From contig OZ242265.1 in NCBI GenBank assembly GCA_965207165.1, positions 3,410,001-3,474,000 on the forward strand: a stretch of DNA of 64,000 nt, written 5' to 3'. This document shows, one piece after another, positions 25,879 through 35,525 of this stretch. How positions within the stretch are numbered: the stretch's first letter is position 1; every line of letters starts with the position of its first letter. A program made the translations under genes and the position numbers. Origin of the DNA: JAAXHV01 sp965207165. GTDB lineage: Bacteria > Pseudomonadota > Gammaproteobacteria > Eutrophobiales > Eutrophobiaceae. Under the pieces are notes generated by a model, which was not told where the DNA came from, searched no databases, and was given only the letters and a program-made list of their open reading frames with translations.

Positions 25879-27740
25879 CCCGTCTCGAATCTTTTTTGCC
25901 TGTTAAAGTAATGATCCAGCAATTCCCTGGCTAACGGCGCCGCAGTCCTTGAGCCGCCGCCCCCGTTTTCAACGATCACAGCCAGCGCTATCTCGGGCGC
26001 CTCAACGGGAGCAAAGGCAATAAACAAGGCATGATCCCGGAATTCTTCAGGTATCTCGTCTTCATCGTATTCTTCATCCTGCGCGATAGTAATTACCTGC
26101 GCCGTGCCCGTCTTTCCGGCAAATTGGTATTCCGTTCCGGCGCCGGAACTGCGCGCGGTCCCTCTCTCACCGTGCATGACTTCCTGCATCGAATGGATAA
26201 TTACGTCCCAATCCCCAGGGTTGGCGGCTATGACCCGCCTGGCTTCATGGGTTGATGCCCTGATCACCTGTTGCCCTGTCGCCGAATCCCTGACTTCAGA
26301 CAACAGGTAGGGACGAACCAGTCTGCCCCGGTTGGCGATTACTGCCGTCGCAACGGCCAGTTGGATGGGTGTTACCAGGGTAGCTCCCTGGCCTATCCCG
26401 GCGATCAGGGTTTCACCTGGATACCAGGGTTGACCCAACGCTTCGCGTTTCCATTGTCTTGAGGGGATCAGGCCGTCCGCCTCACCCCCTATATCGATGC
26501 CCGTCCGTTTGCCCAGGCCGAAATCCGTGAGCGTCTCGTGGATAAGGTCGATCTTCATGTCGCGGGCAAGCACGTAAAAATATACATCGCAGGACTGGGA
26601 GATGGCATGCACCATATCCATATGACCGTGACCTTCCTTTTTCCAGTCCCGGTAGCGGCGGGTACTGCCTCTCAGCGAATACCAGCCGGGACACCATGTC
26701 TCACTTCCGGGTTCACGCACATGATGGGACAAGCCCCCGAGAGCCAGCATCGGTTTTATCGTGGAACCGGGCGGATATGTCCCCTGCAACGTCCGGTTCA
26801 GTAAAGGAGTATCTTTTGATCGCAGCAGGCCGGCATAGATGCTCCTGTCGATGCCGTCAACGAACAGGTTGGGGTTATAACCGGGAGAACTCGCGGAAAC
26901 CAGCACCGCGCCGGTATTGGTATTCATCATCACAATTGAACCCCTTCTCCCGTTAAGTGCCTGAACGGCCAGGATTTGCATGGAGGCATCGATAGTCAGG
27001 TACAGGTCCTTGCTTGGTTCGGGAGGTTCCCTGTATATTTCGCGGATTTTTCTTCCCTGGGCGTTTACCTCCACTTGCTGGTAGCCGACGTAACCATGTA
27101 ACAGGTCTTCGTAGGCTTTCTCGATCCCTGATTTGCCCACGTAGCTTGTGCCGCTGTAGTTCGATTTATTCAGGTTCTCGAACTCCTCTTCATCGATCAA
27201 TCCTACGTACCCGACCGTGTGCGACAAGCTGTCAGCCAGTGGATAATAACGGTTTAAACTGGCTACGACGTCAATTCCCGGGAGTTGGTGCCGATTCACT
27301 GAAATCAGTGCGACTTCCTCGTCATTCAGGTTCAACCTGAGGGGAACGCCTTCAAACCGGCGTGCGAGTCTCTTTAAATCCCTGAAGCGTTGTATGTCAT
27401 CGGGGGTAATGGCAATGATCCTGCCCAGCTGATCGATTACAGCATCCACATCTGCAACCCGTTCCGGCACAATTTCCAGGGTAAACGAAGGCCGGTTGTC
27501 TGCCAGCAATACGCCGTCACTGCTGAATATCAGTCCGCGCGATGGCACTACCGGCAGTATTTTTATGTGATTACTCTTTGATAAGGTTGTGAAATGATCG
27601 TGCCTGATGACTTGTAAATTGATGACCTGTAACAGGATCGCCCCGGTGATGACCAGGATTAGCGCCGCGGTCCAGTAGATCCGTGTCTGGACCAGGTTTT
27701 GGTTCCGGTCAAGAACTTTTGTCGAGGGTTGTTTCGCCAT
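25875..27740 (-). CDS. mrdA: Penicillin-binding protein 2, transpeptidase
   Basis: A 621-residue class B PBP. One N-terminal membrane helix (residues about 20-42) and a pedestal domain lead to the transpeptidase domain. Its motifs are STIK (in YPPGSTIKPM), SxN-type SQSCD, and KTGTA (in FAGKTGTAQV). It cross-links new peptidoglycan during cell elongation and partners RodA. It is 70 bases downstream of mreD on the same strand, so the mre and mrd modules form one gene string here. Confidence 0.94.
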   Translation of the reverse strand: MAKQPSTKVLDRNQNLVQTRIYWTAALILVITGAILLQVINLQVIRHDHFTTLSKSNHIKILPVVPSRGLIFSSDGVLLADNRPSFTLEIVPERVADVDAVIDQLGRIIAITPDDIQRFRDLKRLARRFEGVPLRLNLNDEEVALISVNRHQLPGIDVVASLNRYYPLADSLSHTVGYVGLIDEEEFENLNKSNYSGTSYVGKSGIEKAYEDLLHGYVGYQQVEVNAQGRKIREIYREPPEPSKDLYLTIDASMQILAVQALNGRRGSIVMMNTNTGAVLVSASSPGYNPNLFVDGIDRSIYAGLLRSKDTPLLNRTLQGTYPPGSTIKPMLALGGLSHHVREPGSETWCPGWYSLRGSTRRYRDWKKEGHGHMDMVHAISQSCDVYFYVLARDMKIDLIHETLTDFGLGKRTGIDIGGEADGLIPSRQWKREALGQPWYPGETLIAGIGQGATLVTPIQLAVATAVIANRGRLVRPYLLSEVRDSATGQQVIRASTHEARRVIAANPGDWDVIIHSMQEVMHGERGTARSSGAGTEYQFAGKTGTAQVITIAQDEEYDEDEIPEEFRDHALFIAFAPVEAPEIALAVIVENGGGGSRTAAPLARELLDHYFNRQKRFETG

Positions 27741-27810
27741 CAGACTGCTTGAATTCGGGACGCTGCGCGCATTTCAGGGACAATACGCGAGTCTTTTTCC
27801 ATACGACTAT

Positions 27811-28299
27811 TCAATACACATTAAATTTGCGCCGAACGCTTCGCATGATCATGAAAAATATCGGCCACAAGAACATACTGCTTAAAACCGGCGCCCAGAA
27901 TGTCCAATGCTGTGGCGGGACACCAATTATGCCGCGTATCCACAAGGTAAAAAACTGGAACAGCAACAGGTAAATGCAGATAAGAACGGACTGTTGCAAC
28001 GGGGGGAAAATCCTGATCTGCTTGTGTAGCCGCAGCGTCAGGTATGCAATTATGGATAGCCCCAGGGCATTCTGCCCCAGCAGCGATCCGGTGTAGACAT
28101 CCAGCAGCAGCCCGAGTATCCAGGCAATAGCGACCCCGACCCGTTCAGGCAGGACTATACACCAGTAGATCACCATCATGACAACCCATGCGGGACGCCA
28201 ATCGGCCGACCATCCCGGGAGGGGTATGGTAGTCAGCAGAAAGGCGATAACGAAACTGGCAAGAATTACCCACCCGCCATTGTGTCTGACCAGGGGCAT
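27811..28299 (-). CDS. mreD: Rod shape-determining protein MreD
   Basis: A 162-residue integral membrane protein with five to six hydrophobic helices. MreD-like features include WRPAWVVMMVIYWCIVLPERVGV near the N-terminus and an LLQ/LDVYTGSLLGQNALG segment in the middle. It connects MreB filaments to the elongasome. Its start touches the stop of mreC. Confidence 0.9.
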   Translation of the reverse strand: MPLVRHNGGWVILASFVIAFLLTTIPLPGWSADWRPAWVVMMVIYWCIVLPERVGVAIAWILGLLLDVYTGSLLGQNALGLSIIAYLTLRLHKQIRIFPPLQQSVLICIYLLLFQFFTLWIRGIIGVPPQHWTFWAPVLSSMFLWPIFFMIMRSVRRKFNVY

Positions 28300-29156
28300 C
28301 AGTTCATTGCCACATCGGAAGTTGAACTATTCGGCTGGTCAGGCCAGAGTAATAACGCCTCCCGGCTTTCGCCGAACTTTGCACTCGGTGTCACGAGCAC
28401 GTTGGAAAAAAGTTCACCGGGAACCCGTGAAATGCTTGAGACGGTGCCGACCGGATAACCCCTGGGGAATTTTCTGCCAAGACCTGATGAAACGATTAAA
28501 TCGCCTTTCTTGATATCGGCATTAACAGGAATGTGCTCCAGTGACAGTACGTTATCCTGGCCAAGACCGACCGCTACGGAGCGCAGGCCGTTGCGATTAA
28601 TGAGTACCGGTATCGCGTGGCTCGGATCGGTGATTAACAACACGGTGCTTGAGAACGGTGATACGTGGATTACCTGGCCCATGATCCCGCCGGAATCAAC
28701 CACAGGCTGACCCTCATATACCTCGTGCGTCAGGCCCTTGTTGATTATTATCTGCTGGCGGAAAGGTTCAAGTTCGACACCCACCAGTTCCGCTACCAGC
28801 ATCCGTTCATAAAACTCGACCGATGATTCCAGCAGCGCTCTCAGGCGCCGGTTTTCTTCCTCCAGCGTAGCAACCCGCTGCAGCCTGGAATACAGGTGCA
28901 ATTGCTCCGCGCGCAGTTCTTCATTTTCATCCTGTAACGTTTTTCTGGATACCATCACCAACGAAATCTGGCGCGGCAGATCGGCAGCCAGGCTCGCAGT
29001 ATACTGGAGCGGATAGACAACGGTCGAAATGGTAGTGCGAATAAATTCCAGGTGGCCGTTCTTGTGATCAACCACCATCAGGGCGATCGACACCAGCACG
29101 GAGATAATAATCTTTGCGTGTGATGAGAGGCTTTTTACAAATAATGTGGTAATAAT
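28299..29156 (-). CDS. mreC: Rod shape-determining protein MreC, probable ATT start
   Basis: About 285 residues: cytoplasmic tail, one membrane helix, a coiled coil (residues about 75-115, LQDENEELRAEQLHLYSRLQ) and a periplasmic beta domain ending in FGESREALLLWP. The first ATG/GTG-type codon (GTG 29099) would cut into the membrane helix and has no ribosome site. The frame is open upstream and encodes the usual basic leader plus the full helix (KSLSSHAKIIIS then VLVSIALMVV). A good AGGAG (29163-29167) precedes two ATT codons at 29156 and 29153. I therefore propose an ATT start; the minimal version is 28299-29099. Confidence 0.85.
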   Translation of the reverse strand: MITTLFVKSLSSHAKIIISVLVSIALMVVDHKNGHLEFIRTTISTVVYPLQYTASLAADLPRQISLVMVSRKTLQDENEELRAEQLHLYSRLQRVATLEEENRRLRALLESSVEFYERMLVAELVGVELEPFRQQIIINKGLTHEVYEGQPVVDSGGIMGQVIHVSPFSSTVLLITDPSHAIPVLINRNGLRSVAVGLGQDNVLSLEHIPVNADIKKGDLIVSSGLGRKFPRGYPVGTVSSISRVPGELFSNVLVTPSAKFGESREALLLWPDQPNSSTSDVAMN

Positions 29157-29176
29157 TCGATACTCCTGGTTCCGGG

Positions 29177-30226
29177 TTATTCAAATACCAGTATTTCATC
29201 ACCGTATTCATCAAGCAGTTCTATGAATTTGCCGCCGCCGCGTACCACGCACGTTAACGGGTCTTCGGCCACTATCACGGATAACCCAATTTCCTTCATC
29301 AGCAATTGGTCCAGGTCTCGCAGCAGGGCGCCTCCACCGGTCAGTACTATGCCCCGTTCAACCACGTCGGAGCCTAACTCGGGTGGTGTTTTTTCCAGGG
29401 CATCCTTCACGGCATCGACTATGCCTGACAACGGTTCCTGCAATGCTTCCAGAATTTCATTGCTGCTGATCATGAAACTGCGGGGTATGCCCTCGGCGAG
29501 GTTGCGTCCCCTGATTTCCATCTCTTTAACCTCGTCCGGAGGAAACGCGCAACCGATTGTCTTCTTGATGTTTTCGGAGGTCGACTCACCTATCAGGGTG
29601 CCGTAATTTCGCCGTATGTAATTGATGATGGCCTCGTCGAGCTTGTCACCCCCGATGCGTACCGAAGCCGAGTAAACGATGCCGTTCAGGGAAATAACGG
29701 CTACTTCGGTTGTGCCGCCGCCGATATCCAGTATCATTGACCCGCTCGCATCGCCGACCGGCATCCCTGCGCCCATGGCTGCAGCCATGGGTTCTTCAAT
29801 CAAATAAACCTTTCTTGCGCCTGCGCCCAGGGCGGATTCGCGGATTGCCCTTTTCTCCACCTGGGTCGAGCCGCAGGGGACGCAAATCAGCACCCTGGGG
29901 CTGGGTTTGAAAAAGGTATCGCCGTGGACCGAGTGAATGAAATACTGCAGCATTTTTTCGGTAAGAGTGAAGTCGGCGATTACCCCGTCTTTCAACGGTC
30001 TGATAGCCTTGATATGTTCGGGCGTTCGTCCGAGCATGTTTTTGGCTGCTGTACCGACTGCGCGGATTGCCTTCATGTTGATTGCGCCATGCTCGGTCTT
30101 CCCAACGGCAACCACGGAAGGTTCGTTCAGGACGATACCTTTACCGCGCACATAGATCAGGGTATTGGCGGTACCCAGATCGATGGACAGATCGCTGGAG
30201 AAAAATCCTCTTAACCTGTTTAACAT
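29177..30226 (-). CDS. mreB: Rod shape-determining actin homologue MreB
   Basis: A 349-residue actin-fold ATPase. Phosphate loop 1 is LSIDLGTANTLIYVRGKG, phosphate loop 2 is MILDIGGGTTEVAVIS and the adenosine loop is VLTGGGALL. The amphipathic N-terminus (MLNRLRGFFSSD) binds the membrane. It is the first gene of the mre string and is divergent from gatC across 104 bases, the same arrangement as in Pseudomonas. Confidence 0.96.
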   Translation of the reverse strand: MLNRLRGFFSSDLSIDLGTANTLIYVRGKGIVLNEPSVVAVGKTEHGAINMKAIRAVGTAAKNMLGRTPEHIKAIRPLKDGVIADFTLTEKMLQYFIHSVHGDTFFKPSPRVLICVPCGSTQVEKRAIRESALGAGARKVYLIEEPMAAAMGAGMPVGDASGSMILDIGGGTTEVAVISLNGIVYSASVRIGGDKLDEAIINYIRRNYGTLIGESTSENIKKTIGCAFPPDEVKEMEIRGRNLAEGIPRSFMISSNEILEALQEPLSGIVDAVKDALEKTPPELGSDVVERGIVLTGGGALLRDLDQLLMKEIGLSVIVAEDPLTCVVRGGGKFIELLDEYGDEILVFE

Positions 30227-30330
30227 TCCTTAAAATCCGCTTAAAAGATATAACTTTAACAGTGACTTGTATTTTGGGCAAGCCGGGAAATGTGATAGAT
30301 TGCCCCTGGTTCCATTAAACGGGGAATTAT

Positions 30331-30618
30331 ATGCCGCTGGACAAAAAAGAGATAGAAAATATCGCCTGGCTGGCAAGGTTGACCATAGCGGATCGGGCTA
30401 TAGCCGGTTATACGAAAGATCTGGCCGATATCCTTGCATTGGTCGAACAAATGCAGTCAGTCGATACCTCTGCTATTGAACCGCTGGCGCACCCGCTGGA
30501 AATCGATACGCAACTCCGTCCTGACGAGGTAAAGGAAGAAGACCAGCGGGACAGTTTCCAGAACATCGCCCCGCTGACCGAGGACGGTTATTACATTGTT
30601 CCCAAATTCATTGAATAA
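30331..30618 (+). CDS. gatC: Asp/Glu-tRNA amidotransferase subunit C
   Basis: A 95-residue GatC protein, full length (IENIAWLARLTI near the start, FQNIAPLTEDGYYIVPKFIE at the end). It wraps around GatA and holds the GatCAB complex, which amidates mischarged Glu-tRNA-Gln and Asp-tRNA-Asn. It is the first gene of gatCAB. About 124 bases with a stem-loop separate it from gatA. Confidence 0.95.
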   Translation: MPLDKKEIENIAWLARLTIADRAIAGYTKDLADILALVEQMQSVDTSAIEPLAHPLEIDTQLRPDEVKEEDQRDSFQNIAPLTEDGYYIVPKFIE

Positions 30619-30637
30619 CCATCACTTCGGCAAATGC

Positions 30638-30667
30638 ACGGCCCCTGCCTGATCCATACAGGGCCGT
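30638..30667 (+). promoter_or_regulatory. Stem-loop between gatC and gatA
   Basis: ACGGCCC (30638-30644) pairs with GGGCCGT (30661-30667), and the stem can be extended inward with a bulge through CTG/CAG. There is no T-run, so it is more likely an mRNA processing or stability element than a terminator. Confidence 0.4.
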
Positions 30668-30742
30668 CCCGCGCAGCCGCAGGCAGGGAAGCTGATACCC
30701 GGATGTGGCGCAGTGGCTGCAGCGAGAGGAGCTTTTTTACCA

Positions 30743-32197
30743 ATGCATGAACACACGCTCATGGAATTATCGCGCTTGTTGCATGAGCGGGAAGTCAGCA
30801 GCGTTGAGCTTGTCAACGCGTTCCTGCACCGGGCCGAACAATTCAATGACGGACTGAACTGCTTCATTTCCTTATTCCCCGAACACGCGCTGGAACGGGC
30901 AATAGCGGCGGACGGACTGATAGCCGCGGGTGAGGCCGGTCCCCTGACAGGACTGCCTGTTGCGCACAAGGATATCTTTTGCACTGCCGGTTTCAAAACC
31001 AGTTGCGCCTCAAAAATGCTGGATAACTTCATCGCGCCCTACAATGCAACGGCCACGGAAAGGATCGACGCGGCAGGGGGCGTCATGATCGGTAAGACCA
31101 ACATGGACGAGTTTGCCATGGGATCGTCCAGCGAAACCAGTTTTTACGGTCCGGTAAAGAACCCGTGGGATACGGACCGTGTGCCCGGCGGTTCTTCCGG
31201 CGGGTCGGCCTGCGCAGTCAGCGCCAGGCTGGTGCCCGCGGCAACCGCCACGGATACGGGCGGTTCAATCAGGCAACCTGCGGCGCTCTGCGGCGTGACC
31301 GGGCTGAAACCCACTTACGGACGCGTATCCCGCTACGGCATGATCGCCTATGCCTCCAGCCTGGACCAGGGCGGCCCCATCACGCAGACCGCGCAGGATG
31401 CGGCCATGTTACTGTCCGCCATGTCCGGGTACGACCCCAGGGACGCGACCAGCGCCGATGTCAATGTCGATAATTACCTGGACGCCTTGAACAAGGAAAT
31501 CAAGGGGTTGAAGATCGGTCTGCCCAGGGAATATTTTTCTGCCGAACTGGAACGGCCAATCACTGATGCGCTTGATGGCGCGCTGAAATTATTCGAACAG
31601 GCGGGGGCATCGATTGTCGATATTGAATTACCCCATACGGAATTGTCCATCCCGGTCTACTACGTGATCGCCTCCGCCGAATGTTCATCAAACCTGTCCC
31701 GTTACGACGGTGTACGCTTCGGCCATCGCTGCACGGACCCCGGGGACATCATGGACCTGTTTTGCCGCTCGCGCAGCGAGGGTTTCGGCAACGAGGTCAA
31801 GCGCAGGATCATGACAGGGACTTATGTGCTGTCCGCAGGATACTATGATGCGTATTATCTCAAGGCGCAGAGACTGCGGCGCCTGTTGCGGGATGAATTC
31901 CGCGCCGCGCTGGAACAGGTTGACGTCATCGTAACGCCCACAACCCCGACGGCCGCATTTCCCCTGGGGTCACGGCTTGATGATCCGGTGGCCATGTACC
32001 TCTCCGATATTTACACCGTATCCGTTAACCTGGCCGGGTTGCCGGCCATTTCAATTCCGGCCGGGTTCAGCAACGGCCTGCCGGTCGGCATGCAGATCAT
32101 CGGAAATTATTTCCGGGAAGCCGCGCTGTTGAACGTCGCCCACCAGTATCAACAGATGACAGACTGGCATAAACATATGCCGGGAGGCTGGCAATAA
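30743..32197 (+). CDS. gatA: Asp/Glu-tRNA amidotransferase subunit A
   Basis: About 484 residues of the amidase signature family. The Ser-cisSer-Lys triad is visible as the lysine in VAHKDIFC and the serines in GGSSGGSACAVS and TDTGGSIRQPAA. It hydrolyses glutamine and passes ammonia to GatB. ATG 30743 (MHEHTLMELS) matches other GatA proteins and has GAGGAG upstream; the GTG at 30713 is rejected. It is 2 bases from gatB. Confidence 0.95.
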   Translation: MHEHTLMELSRLLHEREVSSVELVNAFLHRAEQFNDGLNCFISLFPEHALERAIAADGLIAAGEAGPLTGLPVAHKDIFCTAGFKTSCASKMLDNFIAPYNATATERIDAAGGVMIGKTNMDEFAMGSSSETSFYGPVKNPWDTDRVPGGSSGGSACAVSARLVPAATATDTGGSIRQPAALCGVTGLKPTYGRVSRYGMIAYASSLDQGGPITQTAQDAAMLLSAMSGYDPRDATSADVNVDNYLDALNKEIKGLKIGLPREYFSAELERPITDALDGALKLFEQAGASIVDIELPHTELSIPVYYVIASAECSSNLSRYDGVRFGHRCTDPGDIMDLFCRSRSEGFGNEVKRRIMTGTYVLSAGYYDAYYLKAQRLRRLLRDEFRAALEQVDVIVTPTTPTAAFPLGSRLDDPVAMYLSDIYTVSVNLAGLPAISIPAGFSNGLPVGMQIIGNYFREAALLNVAHQYQQMTDWHKHMPGGWQ

Positions 32198-32199
32198 CG

Positions 32200-33642
32200 A
32201 TGCAATGGGAATCCGTCATCGGTCTTGAACTGCACGTACAACTGGCTACGCGCAGTAAAATATTCTCGGGCGCAGCGAACCGGTTCGGTGCGCGCGCCAA
32301 CACACAGGCATGTGCCGTTGACCTCGGGCTACCCGGGGTATTACCGGTTGCCAACGAGGAAGTCATACGCATGGCGGTCAAATTCGGCCTTGCTGTTGAT
32401 GCAAATATTGCGAAACGGTCCGTGTTTGCGAGAAAAAATTATTTTTACCCTGACCTGCCCAAGGGCTACCAGATCAGCCAGTACGAGTTGCCCATCGTCA
32501 GTGCCGGAAGAATACAGATCCAGGATAACGGAACAGCCAGGGAAATCGGCATAACCCGGGCGCACCTGGAAGAGGATGCCGGCAAGTCCGTGCACGAGGG
32601 TTTTCCCGGTTTCACCGGCATTGACCTGAACCGTGCCGGCGCGCCGTTAATCGAGATCGTTTCCGAACCGGAATTACGCTCCGCCGGGGAAGCGGTTGCC
32701 TATATGAAAAAAATCCATTCCCTGGTGCGCTACCTGGAGATCTCCGACGGGAACATGCAGGAGGGCTCATTCCGGTGTGACGCCAACGTATCGGTCAGGC
32801 CGGAAGGAGAAACGCGACTGGGAACCCGCGCAGAGATAAAAAACATCAACTCATTCCGCTTTGTCGAACAGGCGATAAATTACGAGATCAGCCGGCAGAT
32901 CGAACATATCGAAGCCGGCAACGAGGTCGTGCAGGAAACGCGGTTGTTCGACCCTGATAAAAATGAAACCCGATCGATGCGAACCAAGGAAGAGGCCAAT
33001 GACTACCGTTACTTCCCTGACCCCGACCTGCCGCCCGTGGTGATCGACGAAGACTATATTGAAACCATCAGGGAGCAACTGCCGGAATTGCCAGAGCAGA
33101 AGCGGCAGCGTTTTATAGAGGTGTACGGCCTGTCCGAGTATGACAGCGGCTACCTGGTCGCCAGCAAAGATACGGCCGATTATTTCGAGGCCGCCGTAAC
33201 CGCCGCTCCGGGGCAGGCCAAACCGGTTGCGAACTGGATCATGGGTGAACTGGGCGCGGCGCTGAACCGGGACAACCTCGGCATCAGTGCAGGCAAAGTC
33301 AGCGCGCACATGCTTGCCGGCCTGCTAATGCGCATTGCCGACGGCACCATCTCCAACAACATCGCCAAGCAGGTCTTTGAGGCCATGTGGCAGGGAGCAG
33401 GCAGTGCCGATGACATCATAGAAAAGCAGGGCCTGAAACAGGTTACCGACACCGGCGAAATAGGCCGGCTGGTCGACGAGGCGATCGCCGAAAACAGCGC
33501 ACAGGTGCAGCAATACCGGGACTCTCCTCCGGAAAAAAGGGCGAAACTGATCGGCTATTTCGTGGGACAGGTGATGAGGAAATCCAGGGGCAAGGCCAAC
33601 CCGAAGCAGGTCAACGAACTACTGACGGAGAGACTCACATAA
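32200..33642 (+). CDS. gatB: Asp/Glu-tRNA amidotransferase subunit B
   Basis: A 480-residue GatB. It begins WESVIGLELHVQLATRSKIF and contains GKSVHEGFPGFTGIDLNRAG and the YRYFPDPDLPP segment. The C-terminal helical and YqeY-like tail (KLIGYFVGQVMRKSRGKANP) binds tRNA. It transfers ammonia to the activated aminoacyl-tRNA. It is the last gene of the operon and converges with the acyl-CoA synthetase gene. Confidence 0.95.
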   Translation: MQWESVIGLELHVQLATRSKIFSGAANRFGARANTQACAVDLGLPGVLPVANEEVIRMAVKFGLAVDANIAKRSVFARKNYFYPDLPKGYQISQYELPIVSAGRIQIQDNGTAREIGITRAHLEEDAGKSVHEGFPGFTGIDLNRAGAPLIEIVSEPELRSAGEAVAYMKKIHSLVRYLEISDGNMQEGSFRCDANVSVRPEGETRLGTRAEIKNINSFRFVEQAINYEISRQIEHIEAGNEVVQETRLFDPDKNETRSMRTKEEANDYRYFPDPDLPPVVIDEDYIETIREQLPELPEQKRQRFIEVYGLSEYDSGYLVASKDTADYFEAAVTAAPGQAKPVANWIMGELGAALNRDNLGISAGKVSAHMLAGLLMRIADGTISNNIAKQVFEAMWQGAGSADDIIEKQGLKQVTDTGEIGRLVDEAIAENSAQVQQYRDSPPEKRAKLIGYFVGQVMRKSRGKANPKQVNELLTERLT

Positions 33643-33699
33643 GCCGTGTTAAATTATCCCGTGTACTGATTTGAATAAAGGACTATTTATCCTGGCAAG

Positions 33700-35391
33700 T
33701 TAAGCGGTTTCCCGGATCGTCAGCCCCAGTTCATCTATCATCCTGTCGCGCATGATGAACTTCTGCAGCTTGCCGGTAACCGTCATGGGAAATTCATCGA
33801 CAAAACGGATGTAAAAGGGCACCTTGTGGTGGGCAATCCTGTCCCTGCAGAATGCTTTGACCCCGGCTTCATCCAATGCACACCCTTCCTTCAGTTTTAC
33901 CCAGGCACAGAGTTGCTCACCGTATTTGTCGTCCGGTACGCCGAACACGGCGACGTCCTGGATCTTGTCATGGCTGAACAGGAATTCCTCGACTTCACGC
34001 GGGTAGATGTTCTCGCCCCCGCGTATCACCATGTCCTTCACGCGCCCGACAATATTGCAATAGCCTTGCGCATCGATGGTGGCAAGGTCGCCCGTATGCA
34101 TCCAGCCGGCCGTGTCGATGGCCTCCCGGGTCTTGTCCTCCTCGTCCCAGTAACCCTGCATGACATTATAGCCGCGGGTGCATAATTCCCCTTTCTCACC
34201 GGTGGCGACGGTCCGTCCCTGCGCGTCGATAATCTTCACCTGGACGTGGGGGTGGATACGGCCCACGGTGGATACCCGGCGCTCCAGTGGGTCATCGGTA
34301 CCACTCTGGAAACTGACCGGACTGGTCTCCGTCATGCCGTAAGCGATGGTTATCTCGCTCATGTTCATCTCCGCAATGACCCGCTTCATGATTTCGATGG
34401 GACAGGACGACCCGGCCATGATGCCGGTTCGCAGGCTGGACAGGTCATAGCCCTGAAACTCAGGCAGGTCCAGTTCGGCGATAAACATGGTGGGGACACC
34501 GTACAGGGCGGTGCATCTTTCCTCGCTTACCGTTGCCAGGGTCAGGGCAGGGTCAAAACCGTCATTGGGGATGACCATGGCCGCGCCGTGAACGATGCAG
34601 TTCAGGTTACCCATCACCATGCCGAAACAGTGGTAAAACGGTACGGGGATACAGAGCCTGTCCCGTTCCGTGAAGTTCATGGCCTCGCCGACAAAATAAC
34701 CGTTGTTGAGGATATTGAAATGAGTCAGTGTAGCGCCCTTGGGGGAGCCGGTAGTGCCGCTGGTAAACTGGATGTTGATGGCATCGTCGGGTTGCAGCAG
34801 GAGTGACAACTCCTCCAACCTGCGTCGTTCGGCAACGCCGCCCATTGCCGATATGCGGCTGAAGTTGTAACAGCCGGGGGTCTCTTCCTCGCCCAGGCGG
34901 ATGACGGCTTCCAGGTGGGGCAACCGGCGAGAAGCCAACTCCCCTGGTTCGGCCGCATCCAATTCGGGCGCCAACTCCTGCAGCATGGCGATGTAATCAC
35001 TGCTCTTGAAACGGCCGGCGCTGACCAGTCCCTTGCAGGAGACCTTGTTCAGGACATATTCCAGTTCGTGGGTACGATACGCGGGATTGATGTTCACCAG
35101 GATCAGGCCTGCCCGGGCCGTTGCAAACTGGGTGAGGACCCACTCGGCGCAGTTGGGAGCCCAGATGCCGATCCGGTCGCCGGGCGCAAACCCCAGGGCA
35201 ACGAACCCTGCCGCCAGATCATCCGCACGCTGCAGTAACTCCGCATACGACCAGCGGACATCCTGGTGACGGACCACCAGGGCTTCCTGCTGTGGAAACG
35301 TTTCTGCTGCTGCCTGCAAGGCATTGCCGATGGTCTGGTAGAGCAGCGGTTTCGTACCAACGCCGCTGACAAAGCTGAGTCGTGACATCAT
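33700..35391 (-). CDS. AMP-forming acyl-CoA synthetase
   Basis: A 563-residue adenylating enzyme. The phosphate loop is TSGTTGSPKGATL, the A5 region is ITIAYGMTETSPVSFQ and the C-terminal catalytic lysine is in MTVTGKLQKF. It resembles the medium-chain or broad-substrate fatty acyl-CoA synthetase group (ACSF2-like). It would activate a fatty or arylalkanoic acid. Because it is divergent from a phenol-oxidising flavoprotein, an aromatic side-chain acid is a possible substrate (inference). Confidence 0.88.
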   Translation of the reverse strand: MMSRLSFVSGVGTKPLLYQTIGNALQAAAETFPQQEALVVRHQDVRWSYAELLQRADDLAAGFVALGFAPGDRIGIWAPNCAEWVLTQFATARAGLILVNINPAYRTHELEYVLNKVSCKGLVSAGRFKSSDYIAMLQELAPELDAAEPGELASRRLPHLEAVIRLGEEETPGCYNFSRISAMGGVAERRRLEELSLLLQPDDAINIQFTSGTTGSPKGATLTHFNILNNGYFVGEAMNFTERDRLCIPVPFYHCFGMVMGNLNCIVHGAAMVIPNDGFDPALTLATVSEERCTALYGVPTMFIAELDLPEFQGYDLSSLRTGIMAGSSCPIEIMKRVIAEMNMSEITIAYGMTETSPVSFQSGTDDPLERRVSTVGRIHPHVQVKIIDAQGRTVATGEKGELCTRGYNVMQGYWDEEDKTREAIDTAGWMHTGDLATIDAQGYCNIVGRVKDMVIRGGENIYPREVEEFLFSHDKIQDVAVFGVPDDKYGEQLCAWVKLKEGCALDEAGVKAFCRDRIAHHKVPFYIRFVDEFPMTVTGKLQKFIMRDRMIDELGLTIRETA

Positions 35392-35491
35392 CGTCTTCCC
35401 ACGAATTCATGTAATACGTATACTGGGCGATATTACACGCTGACAGTAAATAGGACAAACACCCTAGTCGGAGTGCCTGAATTCATGCATC

Positions 35492-35507
35492 TTAACTGTG
35501 AAGTTAA
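35492..35507. promoter_or_regulatory. Palindrome TTAACT-GTGA-AGTTAA, candidate operator
   Basis: Perfect 6-base arms around 4 bases lie 19 bases upstream of the GTG start of the VAO-family gene, in the gap between it and the divergent acyl-CoA synthetase. The position fits an operator controlling one or both genes. No regulator gene is adjacent. Confidence 0.35.
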
Positions 35508-35525
35508 CAAAGAAGAAGGGGACCA

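Noticed and set aside
28299..29099. mreC starting at GTG 29099
   Set aside because: It would remove the leader and part of the membrane helix and has no ribosome site; the upstream ATT with AGGAG fits better, though this is not proven.
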